DNA of 64,000 nt, from assembly GCA_947499125.1 (NCBI GenBank), contig CANMMP010000003.1, positions 310,001 through 374,000 of the forward strand. Reading direction: 5' to 3'. The notes below the pieces were generated by a model, which ran no database searches, had not been told where the DNA came from, and was given only the letters and a program-made list of their open reading frames with translations. The position numbers and the translations under genes are program-made. This document shows, in pieces, positions 18,014 through 27,150 of the stretch; within the stretch, counting starts at the first letter, position 1; each line of letters begins with the position of its first letter. Source of the DNA: an uncultured Pontibacter sp. (GTDB taxonomy: Bacteria > Bacteroidota > Bacteroidia > Cytophagales > Hymenobacteraceae).

Positions 18014-20016
18014 TGCACCAGTTCACCCGCCATACATTTACCCTGCTTCTTGCAGCTTTTATACTTTGCTTTGCAAACACAACAAAAGCACAGACTGTTG
18101 AGCAGGCCGATAAGCATTTTAACGAGTTTGAATTTAGCCTGGCCCTGGACGAGTATAAAGCTATACTTGAGAACGGGGAACCAAGCCTGGCTGTAGTGCA
18201 GCGCATCGCCGATATTTACCGCATTCTTAATAATAGTAAGGAGGCGGAGTTCTGGTATGCGCAGGTAATTACATTTGCCGGTGCCGATCCGTCGGTATAC
18301 TTCTTATATGCCGAATCTGCGAAACGTAATGGTAATTATGGTAAGGCGAAGCTGTTGTTTTTAGAGTATAGCAAACGCGTGCCGGGGCAAGCAAAATTGG
18401 CAGAGCGTATGGCCGCCTCCTGCGATACAGCTATAAAATGGATGCGCAATCCGAAGCCGTTTAAAATAGAGAAAACAGCAGGTGTAAACTCCGAAGGTGC
18501 TGATTTTAGTCCGTTTAAGACCAAAGACGGTTTATTCTTTGCCTCCGACCGCCTGACAGCCAGCGAGCAGAAAAAAGTAGAACGCTATGCCTGGACGGGA
18601 AACGGTTACATACAAATGTATTTCGCGCCTGCTAAAACAGACTCAACCTGGTCTACTCCTGAGAAATTACCATCATCTATAAATACCTCGTACCATAACG
18701 GACCAGCCATTTTCCACGAGCCTGAGCAAACGCTATACTTTACCAGAACACATGCCGTGCGCCGCGAAGTAGAGAAAAATAGCGACCCGACCAGCTGGTT
18801 TAAAGGCGTTGAAGGAGGTACACACATTAACCGTTTAGGAATTTACACGGCAGTTAAAAAAGGGAAGCGATGGAGAAAAGTAAAGAAGTTTAAGTATAAC
18901 AAGACCGAGCAATATTCTGTAGGGCACCCGGCTGTAACTGCCGATGGGCAAACACTGTTTTTTGTGTCGGATATGCCGGGCGGCTTTGGAGAAACAGATA
19001 TTTACTACAGCGAACGCCAATCTAACGGCGATTGGGGACCACCTATAAATGCCGGTATCAAGATAAATACATCAGGTCGCGAGAGTTTCCCTAATGTGGG
19101 CCTGGATGGAAATTTATACTTTTCATCAGACGGACACCTGGGTATGGGTGGTCTGGATATATTTAAGGCTAACGGCCCTCATAAGCTCTGGACCGGTGCA
19201 GAGAACATGAAATATCCATTCAACACCTCTCACGATGACCTGGGCTTCCATACTGAAGCGTCTGGTAACAGGGGTTTGATCTCGTCAGGCAGATACTCTG
19301 CTGAAGGCTTTGATGACATACTGATATTCCAGGAGCAGGAAGTGCCTTGCACCCTGATCGGTGAGACGATTGAGTTTGTAACAGATGAGCTTAACCGTGG
19401 CAAGAAGAAAGAGCTGGTAGTAGATAATGTGCGCCTTGTAATTACCAAAGAAGGCAGCGAAGAGCAACCGATCGAGATCCGTTCGGATGCGAATGGCAGG
19501 TTTACTATACCAGTGCAGTCGGGTGGCAAGTATACGATCAGAGGCTCCAAGCCAAACTACCTGACTCAAACTATAACCATATCTCCGAATTGCCACGAGA
19601 ACACAGATTCGGTGAAAGTAGAGATGGTGTTTAACCGCGATACGCCAAACAAACCTATAGTGGTGGAGAACATCTATTACGAGCTGGATAAGTATGAAAT
19701 TACACCGGAAGCAGCTGTAGAAATGGATAAACTCGTACAGACGCTAAAGGATAACCCAACTATAGTTATAGAGCTGAGCTCGCACACCGATAGCCGCCAG
19801 ACAAACTACTACAACCAGATGCTTTCGGATTTAAGGGCGCAGGCCGCTGTAGATTACCTGGTACTGAACGGCATAGACCGAAGCCGACTGATACCAAAAG
19901 GCTACGGCGAGACCCAACTGATAAATAACTGCGGAGACGGTGTTAAGTGCCCCGAGGACATGCACCAGCAAAACAGAAGAACAGAGTTTAAGATACTCCG
20001 GAAGATAAACGAGTAA
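18010..20016 (+). CDS. PorE-like OmpA-family protein (TPR, PD40 propeller, CTLD-like, OmpA)
   Basis: A 668-residue exported protein (signal peptide ending NTTKAQ). The order of parts is TPR-like helices (about 30-140), a WD40/PD40-type propeller (about 150-400; repeats such as FSPFKTKDGLFFASDR, HPAVTADGQTLFFVSDMPGG and FPNVGLDGNLYFSSDGHLG), a carboxypeptidase-regulatory-like beta domain (about 430-530) and an OmpA peptidoglycan-binding domain (about 545-665; IYYELDKYEITPEA, LSSHTDSRQ, NQQLS-type region LSDLRAQAAVDYL, RLIPKGYGET). This is the architecture of PorE, a T9SS protein that links the machinery to peptidoglycan. Many such paralogs exist next to PorP/SprF genes, so it may serve this adhesin system rather than be the core PorE. 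It overlaps the upstream gene by 4 nt. Confidence 0.88.
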   Translation: MMHQFTRHTFTLLLAAFILCFANTTKAQTVEQADKHFNEFEFSLALDEYKAILENGEPSLAVVQRIADIYRILNNSKEAEFWYAQVITFAGADPSVYFLYAESAKRNGNYGKAKLLFLEYSKRVPGQAKLAERMAASCDTAIKWMRNPKPFKIEKTAGVNSEGADFSPFKTKDGLFFASDRLTASEQKKVERYAWTGNGYIQMYFAPAKTDSTWSTPEKLPSSINTSYHNGPAIFHEPEQTLYFTRTHAVRREVEKNSDPTSWFKGVEGGTHINRLGIYTAVKKGKRWRKVKKFKYNKTEQYSVGHPAVTADGQTLFFVSDMPGGFGETDIYYSERQSNGDWGPPINAGIKINTSGRESFPNVGLDGNLYFSSDGHLGMGGLDIFKANGPHKLWTGAENMKYPFNTSHDDLGFHTEASGNRGLISSGRYSAEGFDDILIFQEQEVPCTLIGETIEFVTDELNRGKKKELVVDNVRLVITKEGSEEQPIEIRSDANGRFTIPVQSGGKYTIRGSKPNYLTQTITISPNCHENTDSVKVEMVFNRDTPNKPIVVENIYYELDKYEITPEAAVEMDKLVQTLKDNPTIVIELSSHTDSRQTNYYNQMLSDLRAQAAVDYLVLNGIDRSRLIPKGYGETQLINNCGDGVKCPEDMHQQNRRTEFKILRKINE

Positions 20017-20060
20017 AAACAGAACGAGCGGCACCAGATGGTGTCGCTCGTTCTGTTTTT
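20017..20060. terminator. Bidirectional terminator between convergent genes
   Basis: A long stem pairs AACAGAACGAGCGGCACC (from 20018) with GGTGTCGCTCGTTCTGTT, with A and T tracts on the two sides. It sits between the OmpA gene and the convergent 3-hydroxybutyrate dehydrogenase gene and can serve both. Confidence 0.85.
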
Positions 20061-20075
20061 ATGTATAGTTATAGT

Positions 20076-20843
20076 TTACTGCGCCGACCAGCCACCATCT
20101 ATAGGCAGCATGGCACCGGTTAGCTGGCCTGCAGTTTCGGAGGCTAAGTATAAAGCCAGGTTAGCAATAGCATCTATCGTTACAAATTGCTTTACAGGCT
20201 GTTTTTTAAGCATTACTTTTTCTATCACATCCGATTCTGACATTTGGTGTGCTTTCGCCTGGTCCGCTATCTGGGCTTCTACTAATGGTGTTCTAACATA
20301 ACCGGGGCAAATGGCATTGCAGGTAATATTGTGCGGTGCGCCTTCCAGGGCCAGTACTTTTGTTAAGCCGGCTATGCCATGTTTAGCTGTTACATAAGCT
20401 ATCTTATACTCTGAAGCACGCAAAGCATGAGCCGATGCTATGTTGATGATGCGGCCAAAGCCACGGGTCTTCATTCCGGGCCAAACAGCCTTTGCCGCAT
20501 GAAAAGAGGCCGACATATTTACAGAAATGATCGCATCCCACTTGTCTTCCGGAAATTCATCTACAGGAGCGACATGTTGTATACCTGCATTGTTGATCAG
20601 GATATCTACCTGGCCCAGTACGCGCTCGGCTAAGGCCACCATTTCCCGTATCTGTTCCGGCTGCATCAGGTTGGCAGGCGAGTGTATTACCTTAATTCCA
20701 TGTTCAGCGGCGAGCTCTTTGGCTATCTCTGGTCCGTTTGGCTCGAGGCCGTTTATGAGCAGGTTGTAACCTTTTGCTGCAAAAGCCCGGGCTATACCTA
20801 AGCCAATACCACTGGTGCCCCCGGTTATCAAAACATTTTTCAT
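20076..20843 (-). CDS. bdhA: D-3-hydroxybutyrate dehydrogenase (SDR family)
   Basis: A 255-residue short-chain dehydrogenase that should oxidise (R)-3-hydroxybutyrate to acetoacetate with NAD+ in the cytoplasm. The Rossmann motif TGGTSGIG is at residues 7-14, NNAG at 84-87, and the catalytic set is Ser137, Tyr150 and Lys154 (YVTAK). The segments NINAIC-type ITCNAICPGYVRTPLV and the region QIADQAKAHQMSESDV are typical of 3-hydroxybutyrate dehydrogenases and are absent from many generic SDRs. It lies downstream of a TonB receptor, secreted hydrolase and symporter on the same strand, separated from the receptor by 78 nt that contain a terminator-like hairpin, so it may be transcribed partly by read-through or from its own promoter. 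The symbol follows family usage. Confidence 0.87.
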   Translation of the reverse strand: MKNVLITGGTSGIGLGIARAFAAKGYNLLINGLEPNGPEIAKELAAEHGIKVIHSPANLMQPEQIREMVALAERVLGQVDILINNAGIQHVAPVDEFPEDKWDAIISVNMSASFHAAKAVWPGMKTRGFGRIINIASAHALRASEYKIAYVTAKHGIAGLTKVLALEGAPHNITCNAICPGYVRTPLVEAQIADQAKAHQMSESDVIEKVMLKKQPVKQFVTIDAIANLALYLASETAGQLTGAMLPIDGGWSAQ

Positions 20844-20866
20844 AAGCTGGTAATCTAAAGTTGCTG

Positions 20867-20900
20867 TAAAAAACCAGAGCGCCCTATAAGAGCGCTCTGG
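20867..20900 (-). terminator. Terminator after the TonB-dependent receptor
   Basis: Read on the minus strand, the stem CCAGAGCGC (20892-20900) pairs with GCGCTCTGG (20874-20882) around a 9-nt loop and runs into a T tract at 20867-20873. It lies 22 nt past the receptor stop. Confidence 0.75.
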
Positions 20901-20921
20901 ACAAATTAAACTGTAACTGAT

Positions 20922-23405
20922 CTACTTATTTTTGCCACCAAAATTGAAGAGCAACTCAACAGAGTAAAGACGACCAATAGATGGAGAATATACATACTCA
21001 CGCTGCTCATCATCAAACAGGTTAGAAACGCTTGCGCCTAAGGTCATCCAGTCGGTAAACTTGTAACCACCACTCAGGTCAACGGAAGTAAAGCCGCCCA
21101 GTGGACCATAGTTATAGTTTGAGCCAAGTACACGTGTGCCGGCACCTTTTTCAGCGGCTATCTGCTGACCAGAGTAGAAGTTAAACTCAGGCAGGTAGCG
21201 TAGGTTAAGCGACATGAACAGCTTATTGTTTGCCAGGTTGCGGGCCGTAAAGTTGAAGTTAGCACGGTGCTTGGCTGCGTTCAGGCTGCTTTCCCCATCC
21301 GATACCTTGCCATCTCCGTTGGCATCGTTATCCATATTCTCCTGGTCGGTTATATCAGAGTTGAAGTAAGAATATTTTACACCGATGCTATAGTTGTCAT
21401 CTATGTAGTAGTTCAGGCCAACATCAGTACCCCATGAGTTCACGTTACCATAGTTCAGGTATGTCAGGTAGTAATTCAGTGCAGTTGCTGCCGATTCCGA
21501 TACATCTACATCTCCTTTTTTGATAACACGCTCTTTACCCATAAGTGGCGTAATAGCAGTAAGCGGCGAGATAAAATCTTTTGATTTAGAATACCAGCTG
21601 CTGATGTCGAAGTACAGGTTATCAACAGGAGTGCCTTTGTAACCGATCTCAAAGGTCTGCACTTTCTCAACTTTCAGTTTCTCGATCATCCTGGTAGCGC
21701 CTGTTTCAGTATTTTCTATGGTCAGGCCTGCACCGTTACCAAGTATGGCAAGCAAGCCAGTGTTGGCATAAAACTCCTGGAACTGAATAGATGGAGCAGA
21801 GAAAGCTTTGCCATACGTAGCTCTGAAGGTACCGCCCAGCGCATTATAAGTTAAAGCTGCTTTAGGGCTGAACTGTGTACCATAGTTGTCGTGGTTATCT
21901 ACACGGCCACCTACCAGGGCACGAAGTTTATCTGTAAGGTTGCGCTCAATCTGCACTACCCCGCCATATTGGTTCAGGATAATGTTACCTTCTTTATCAT
22001 CCAGGTAGGTCTGGCGGCTGTAGGCAACATCGCGCTGGTAGTTTATACCTGTCACTATCTCGAAGCCTGCGAAGTTGTTGTTGTACTGTAGCTCGCCGTT
22101 AATGCGGTGACTCAGGTCTATAAACCCAGGGAAAGCAACCGCAGGAGAACCCTCAAATATCTCACCGGCCTTTGCGCCTGTTTTAGAGTATTTGTGAGCC
22201 TGCTCTGGAGTAGCCCCGTTAGCTAATAAAGTATAGTAGTTTGTGGTGCGGGCATTTATCTGGTAGGTATCGCCTGCATCGTTCCAGGTGGCGTATAGTT
22301 GTCCGAAAATTCTAGGGGTTACAACACGGCCCTGCAGGTACTGGAATGTCCAGTCGTTTATCTGGTTGCGGCCATTGTTCGTTACGCCAAGGTTTGAGCC
22401 CTGCCCGAAACCATAGTCGGCAATAATATCAATTTTATCGGTTGGGCTATAGTATAAAGCTGAGCCAAAGCGCTTCGACTCGAACTTATAGTCTACATCA
22501 TACTCCGGCATAGCAACTGCACCGCTGTAAACGGTATCCTGGAACTCGAAGTCGCGACCTTCGGTATACTCGCCGGTTACTTTAAAAGCAAACTTCGGAC
22601 TGATGACCATGGCATGGCGCACTCTGGCACTTAATACATCCTGGTTACCGGCACTTAAGGCAACTGTTGTACCCTGGTAGCGGCGTGGGTCTTTTGTAAT
22701 GGTGTTGATGATACCGTTGTGTGCATTCGGACCATAAAGTGCTGATGACGGACCAAGTATAACTTCTACACGTTCGATGTCTTCTTTTATAGTTGTGTTA
22801 TAGAAACCAGCTGGCAAACCAGTACCACCCGGCAACATCGAGTTACGACCATCTGTCATCTGGTACATTTTCACGTTAAAGGCGTTGTTAAAACCGCGTG
22901 CGTTTATACCAAACCCAATTACGCCAGAGCGAACTACTTCTACGCCCTGCACTTTGTTCAGCAACTCGCCCACGTTAAACGAAGGCAGTTCTGCCAGGTC
23001 TCTTGATGAAATAACGCTGATGGCTGCCGGTGCTTCGGTAATTTTCTCCGGACGGCGGGTTGCCGAAACCACGATCTCATCACTCATCATCGATGAAGCA
23101 TTCATAGTGATCGTACCAACATTGGCGGTGCCGCCATTATCAACTGTAACCGGAATTTTAGGATAAGAATAACCTACATAAGTTATACGCAGGTTATAGG
23201 TGCCAGCCGGTACACCAGTTATCGAGAAATCGCCGGAAGCATCTGTGGTAGCTCCTTTAGACGTGCCTTCTACAAGCACCGAAGCTCCGATCAATGGTTC
23301 CTGGGAATCGGCGCCCATCACCCTTCCGGTAATGGATCCGCCTTGTGCTAAAGCCATCTCTGTTATGCAGAGGAGCGATAGCAGGATCAAGTAAAGTTTT
23401 TTCAT
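20922..23405 (-). CDS. TonB-dependent outer membrane receptor
   Basis: An 827-residue receptor with a signal peptide (CITEMALAQ), an N-terminal carboxypeptidase-regulatory-like domain (GSITGRVMGADSQEPLIGAS), a plug domain (about 110-230; EIVVSATRRPEKITEAPAAI, with VEVILGPSSALYGPNAHNG) and a 22-strand-type barrel ending in aromatic-rich VELLFNFGGKNK. It imports a ligand across the outer membrane using TonB energy. No SusD partner is adjacent, so it does not belong to a classic SusCD pair. The gene starts 41 nt downstream of a secreted alpha/beta hydrolase gene that overlaps a symporter gene, which points to uptake of an ester or oligomer whose product enters through the symporter. The true ligand cannot be read from sequence. 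Confidence 0.88.
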   Translation of the reverse strand: MKKLYLILLSLLCITEMALAQGGSITGRVMGADSQEPLIGASVLVEGTSKGATTDASGDFSITGVPAGTYNLRITYVGYSYPKIPVTVDNGGTANVGTITMNASSMMSDEIVVSATRRPEKITEAPAAISVISSRDLAELPSFNVGELLNKVQGVEVVRSGVIGFGINARGFNNAFNVKMYQMTDGRNSMLPGGTGLPAGFYNTTIKEDIERVEVILGPSSALYGPNAHNGIINTITKDPRRYQGTTVALSAGNQDVLSARVRHAMVISPKFAFKVTGEYTEGRDFEFQDTVYSGAVAMPEYDVDYKFESKRFGSALYYSPTDKIDIIADYGFGQGSNLGVTNNGRNQINDWTFQYLQGRVVTPRIFGQLYATWNDAGDTYQINARTTNYYTLLANGATPEQAHKYSKTGAKAGEIFEGSPAVAFPGFIDLSHRINGELQYNNNFAGFEIVTGINYQRDVAYSRQTYLDDKEGNIILNQYGGVVQIERNLTDKLRALVGGRVDNHDNYGTQFSPKAALTYNALGGTFRATYGKAFSAPSIQFQEFYANTGLLAILGNGAGLTIENTETGATRMIEKLKVEKVQTFEIGYKGTPVDNLYFDISSWYSKSKDFISPLTAITPLMGKERVIKKGDVDVSESAATALNYYLTYLNYGNVNSWGTDVGLNYYIDDNYSIGVKYSYFNSDITDQENMDNDANGDGKVSDGESSLNAAKHRANFNFTARNLANNKLFMSLNLRYLPEFNFYSGQQIAAEKGAGTRVLGSNYNYGPLGGFTSVDLSGGYKFTDWMTLGASVSNLFDDEQREYVYSPSIGRLYSVELLFNFGGKNK

Positions 23406-23446
23406 GAGTAGATCAGTTTATTTGTGTTTTATGATTTAAGTGAGAT

Positions 23447-24436
23447 TTATTCTGGGTTTGAATTGAGGAACTCCCGGACTGCTTTGTTAAAGGCTTCCGC
23501 TTGCTCGTACTGTACAAAATGTCCCGCCTCTGGTAACAACACCACTTCACTGTTCTTTATCTTCTCTTTGCCGATGGCTGCTACTGCCTGTGTCGTTAAA
23601 GTTGGGTTCAGGTATTTGTTTGGAATTAATGCATCCTGCTCCCCAAATATGATCAGGGTTGGGGTTTGTAGTTGGGTCAGCTTATCATGCACCGGTTCGT
23701 CTACCATGGCAGCTACACTGGCGGCTACGGCCTTACTATAGTTTCCAAAATCCGGTGAGTTAGCTATCTGCAGGCGGTCATCTACCATAAACTGTGCATC
23801 AGCAGGCATCTGGTAAAAGTTGATCTTTATGTTCGCTGCGGCTTTGTCGGAACTGGTGTTCTGCACGCTTTCCGGTGTTACCGTCATTTTAAACAGTTGC
23901 TTTTGCTGCTCGGTAAAGGTCTCTAAGCCGGCGGGTGCTGCCAGTACAAGTTTACTTACACGATCCGGAGCCTGTAAGGCAGTTGTTATGGCAATTTGCC
24001 CACCCATAGAGTGGCCTACCAGTGTTGCCTGCTTTATCTTTAACTTATCCATCAGCTGCAGCACAGTTTGTGCATATGCTGCCATGCCTACCTGTATGTT
24101 TTCTTTTGATGATTTTCCGTAACCCGGCAGGTCAATAGCTATGGTTCTATAGTTCTGGCTGAGGTCTTCAATGTTCTTGTTCCAGGCAGGCAGGTAGCTG
24201 CCGAGGCCATGTATAAAAATAAGTGTTTCGGAGCCTTTGCCCTGGTCGGTGTAAGCTATAGTTGTGCCGTTGGTCAGTGTTAGTTTCTTGGCCGGGTATT
24301 TATAGTTCAGGTTCTCAAAAACAGCATCGGTCGTGGTGCCAGACGAAGCAGTGGCTGGTAATTGACACTGTGCGTTCAGGCAAAGTATAAAGCTGAGGCC
24401 GGCTAAAAGTATCGTTCTGTTAAAGCTCTTTTTCAT
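23447..24436 (-). CDS. Exported alpha/beta hydrolase (esterase-like)
   Basis: A 329-residue hydrolase with an N-terminal export signal (ILLAGLSFILCLNAQC). The nucleophile elbow GHSMGG places Ser143; the other triad members are Asp268 (FGEQDAL) and His306 (PEAGHFVQ). The oxyanion region is FIHGLGSYLPAW. Members of this class cleave carboxylic esters; the periplasmic or surface location is inferred. Its 5' end overlaps the symporter gene by 17 nt and its 3' end lies 41 nt from the TonB receptor, so the three are probably one operon. With a 3-hydroxybutyrate dehydrogenase downstream, a hydroxybutyrate ester or oligomer is a reasonable substrate guess, but haloperoxidase or lactonase-type relatives share these motifs. 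Confidence 0.82.
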   Translation of the reverse strand: MKKSFNRTILLAGLSFILCLNAQCQLPATASSGTTTDAVFENLNYKYPAKKLTLTNGTTIAYTDQGKGSETLIFIHGLGSYLPAWNKNIEDLSQNYRTIAIDLPGYGKSSKENIQVGMAAYAQTVLQLMDKLKIKQATLVGHSMGGQIAITTALQAPDRVSKLVLAAPAGLETFTEQQKQLFKMTVTPESVQNTSSDKAAANIKINFYQMPADAQFMVDDRLQIANSPDFGNYSKAVAASVAAMVDEPVHDKLTQLQTPTLIIFGEQDALIPNKYLNPTLTTQAVAAIGKEKIKNSEVVLLPEAGHFVQYEQAEAFNKAVREFLNSNPE

Positions 24437-25976
24437 AAACCACTTCTTTAAGAGTGTTGATTGATGGATCGGTTTCCGTTTCTAAAACAGCGGGTTTCCG
24501 GAAAGTAAAGTATAAAATAAGGCCTACCAGCACCGAGGCAAGTATAGCCAGCGCAGCCGCAATACCAGGGTTGCGTACCGGGGCATCCATGTAAGAAGTA
24601 AGTCCGCCATAGTACACCGCAAAATGTACTGCCACTGATGTTAAAGAAGCGGCAACTGGCGCAATAAGTGGTACCCGCTTTAAGAACATACCAAACAGCA
24701 CCGGCACAAAAGCAGCAGAAAAATAAGCATACACACCATTCTGGGCAAAAATACCCACGCTAAGGTTCGGATTTAGCAGCTGGTCGAAGGTGAGCAGGAT
24801 AGTAACGATAGCCAGCGCTACAATTACTAGCCGGTTTATAACTACGCTGTTTGCAGCAGCCTTTTCGCCAACTATAGGCGTAATGATATCTGATGTTATA
24901 GTTATGGATAGCGACTGGATCAATCCTTCAAGAGTAGAAAGGCCAGCAGAGATCAGCCCCATCACAACCAGTAAGCCCATGTATACCGGGAACTCCTGCA
25001 CCACATAAGCCGACATAATGCCATCTACAGGTATAGCAGTGCCGTTGATTGTCAGGTCCGGGAAGGTGATGCGGGCGTACAAGCCAGCTATTACAACTAA
25101 AAAGAAAAGCGCTTCCGTAGCGATGCCAACCAGTAAGTATAGATTTACATCTTTCTCATTCTTTAACAACAACGATTTGGTGATGATGTGTGGCTGGCAA
25201 ACGATAGCGATACCTATAATGATCTGGCAGAAAATGATCTCAAAATTATCCCGGAAGAGAAAGCTTTGTGGATTTGTTGGCTGTGCTAGCAGTGGGTCTA
25301 TGGCTGTTAATTTATCCAGGAAGCCATGCACACCGTTGCTAAAGTGATCGTAACCAGAGCCAAGTAATATAACGGCAACTATAACCATCAGCACGGCCTG
25401 TATCATGTTGGTGTATACCATAGAGTTGGCACCTCCAAACATCATGTACCCGAACACAAACACAACGATACCGACACAGGCATACAGCTCATTCAGGTTA
25501 AGCACACTGGCCAGCACTTTTGTTAAGCCAACACAAATTAAAATTATAAACGTGATCAGTAGGAGTGATAAAAAGGCAAAGAATAAAGTGTAGCCCTTGC
25601 TTTTATACACAGCACCCATCCACTGCGCCATCGTTTGTGCCTTAACAGCCGTGCCCATTGCCCGGAAACCTTTGGTAAGTATAACCAACGACACAAGTGC
25701 AGCAGCAGGCAAAGCAATAGCCATAGAAATAACCCCACTGATACCGTAAAGCGCCACAAAACCAGGATTAATGATAAAAGTAGCGGCGCTCGTCATGGAG
25801 GCGGCCAGGGCCAGGCCCACCGCAACCGGCGAGAAAGCGACACTACCCAGGGCGTAGTCGGATATAGAGCGGATCTTCAGGGCGCCGCGCACCACAAAAA
25901 ACAGGATAACTGCAGCATATGCAAGTACCAGTATCCAACCAGCAATAACGAGTTCCGACGGGGCTAAGCTGTTCAT
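24420..25976 (-). CDS. Sodium:solute symporter (SSS family)
   Basis: An inner membrane transporter with about 13 hydrophobic segments, 518 residues from the ATG at 25976 (MNSLAPSELVIAGW). I prefer this start because it gives the short outside N terminus usual in the family; ATGs at 26021 and 26054 are in frame and would add 15 or 26 residues. The family signature region is visible in SISDYALGS near TM2 and MTSAATFIINPGFVALYG, the sodium-site helix. The SSS family drives uptake of organic acids, amino acids, sugars or vitamins with Na+. Overlap with the secreted hydrolase gene suggests import of the product released by that enzyme. The substrate is unknown; a short hydroxy acid fits the neighbours. 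Confidence 0.85.
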   Translation of the reverse strand: MNSLAPSELVIAGWILVLAYAAVILFFVVRGALKIRSISDYALGSVAFSPVAVGLALAASMTSAATFIINPGFVALYGISGVISMAIALPAAALVSLVILTKGFRAMGTAVKAQTMAQWMGAVYKSKGYTLFFAFLSLLLITFIILICVGLTKVLASVLNLNELYACVGIVVFVFGYMMFGGANSMVYTNMIQAVLMVIVAVILLGSGYDHFSNGVHGFLDKLTAIDPLLAQPTNPQSFLFRDNFEIIFCQIIIGIAIVCQPHIITKSLLLKNEKDVNLYLLVGIATEALFFLVVIAGLYARITFPDLTINGTAIPVDGIMSAYVVQEFPVYMGLLVVMGLISAGLSTLEGLIQSLSITITSDIITPIVGEKAAANSVVINRLVIVALAIVTILLTFDQLLNPNLSVGIFAQNGVYAYFSAAFVPVLFGMFLKRVPLIAPVAASLTSVAVHFAVYYGGLTSYMDAPVRNPGIAAALAILASVLVGLILYFTFRKPAVLETETDPSINTLKEVVYEKEL

Positions 25977-26221
25977 AAGAACGGTAGTATAAGTGAAGCT
26001 TTGTTCTATTAATGTAAGCATTAAAAAACATAGCCCCCCGTCTATACTTGCCAAATCAGTATATTATCAGGTGAAATCAGGAGTTCGTAAGGTAAGGTGA
26101 AAATTCAGAATTACAGAATAGCCGAATTTTGAAGGAATACTTGTGTGAATGTATAGCTATAGTTTAAGCCATGATGACTAAGCCCCGGTCACAAAAACAG
26201 AATAGCTATAGTTTCATAGCG

Positions 26222-26243
26222 GAGACGCAAAGTATTGCGTCTC
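26222..26243. repeat. Dispersed palindrome with GAGACGCAA arms
   Basis: A perfect 9-bp stem (GAGACGCAA, loop AGTA, TTGCGTCTC) followed by TACAC. A degraded copy of the same element occurs at 53581-53600 inside the left repeat arm next to polA. It lies 14 nt past the stop of the LytTR regulator gene but has no T tract, so I class it as an intergenic palindromic repeat rather than a terminator. Confidence 0.6.
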
Positions 26244-26257
26244 TACACTGCCCCAAA

Positions 26258-27013
26258 CTATAAAATCTGTAGCCTGCTGAGTAAACTATCCTTGTGGGTA
26301 TTGCCAATAGGGATTTGTTTTCCGCCGATCAGGATGTTGTTATCTTCAATGGCATCAATGGCCGTGAGGCGTACAATGTAGGAGCGATGCACGCGCATAA
26401 AATCTTTGGCAGGCAGGCGCTGTTCCAGGTTTTTAAGGCTCTGGCTAACCAGGTAAATATGATTTTGGGTTTTAATGTTGCAGTAGATGTCCTGTGCTTC
26501 GGCCCAGATAATTTCCTTTAAAGCTACTTTCTCCAGTCGGTTTTTTACTTTAACGAACAGGCTGTTCTGAAGCAGGAAATTGTCTGCAGGCTCTATTGCG
26601 GGGGCAGTGTTGTTAGGTTGTGCTTCTGTTTGTAAGCGCAGGGCGGCATTGTGTATGGCAACTTCTATGCTGCTTTGCAGGGTGCGTATATCAAACGGTT
26701 TTACCAGGTAAGCATGCGGGTTTGTTTGTTTGGCCCGGTCTATGGTTTCTTTATCCGAAAGTGCAGTCATAAAAATAAAAGGCACCTGCGCCGACTTCGC
26801 AAGTATAGCTGCTGTGTCAATGCCATCCAGTTTACCTTCCAGGGTTATGTCCAGTATCACCAGGTCTGGGTGGCACTGGTGTATCTCCAAAAGCAGTTCT
26901 TCGCCAGAGCTTACCGTGTTGCATACTTCGTAGCCCAGTTCTTCCAGCGAGAGCGCGAGGTTCTGTGCGATCACTACATCATCTTCTGCGATAAGTAACT
27001 TTACTTTGGCCAT
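26258..27013 (-). CDS. LytTR-family response regulator
   Basis: A 251-residue two-domain regulator. The receiver domain (about 4-120) has the acidic pocket EDD at residues 10-12, phospho-acceptor Asp55 (LVILDITL), Thr83 region (FMTALSD) and Lys105 (YLVKPFD). The LytTR DNA-binding domain (about 148-250) shows KVALKEIIWAEAQDIYCNI and FMRVHRSYIV. It is transcribed divergently from a 7TM histidine kinase gene whose start is 137 nt away; a cognate pair is likely though not proven. LytTR regulators bind pairs of short direct repeats upstream of targets; the neighbouring uptake operon is a possible target. Confidence 0.9.
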   Translation of the reverse strand: MAKVKLLIAEDDVVIAQNLALSLEELGYEVCNTVSSGEELLLEIHQCHPDLVILDITLEGKLDGIDTAAILAKSAQVPFIFMTALSDKETIDRAKQTNPHAYLVKPFDIRTLQSSIEVAIHNAALRLQTEAQPNNTAPAIEPADNFLLQNSLFVKVKNRLEKVALKEIIWAEAQDIYCNIKTQNHIYLVSQSLKNLEQRLPAKDFMRVHRSYIVRLTAIDAIEDNNILIGGKQIPIGNTHKDSLLSRLQIL

Positions 27014-27150
27014 ACTTTTATACTTAAAAAGGCATCTGGTTTTATTTTATGTGCCATTTGCTATTACTAAATATAGGTAAATTAAAATAAATAAGGCAAT
27101 CCGGAAGTGCAGGGCATAGTAACCTATCTGTTTTATTTATAAATTTAGCT

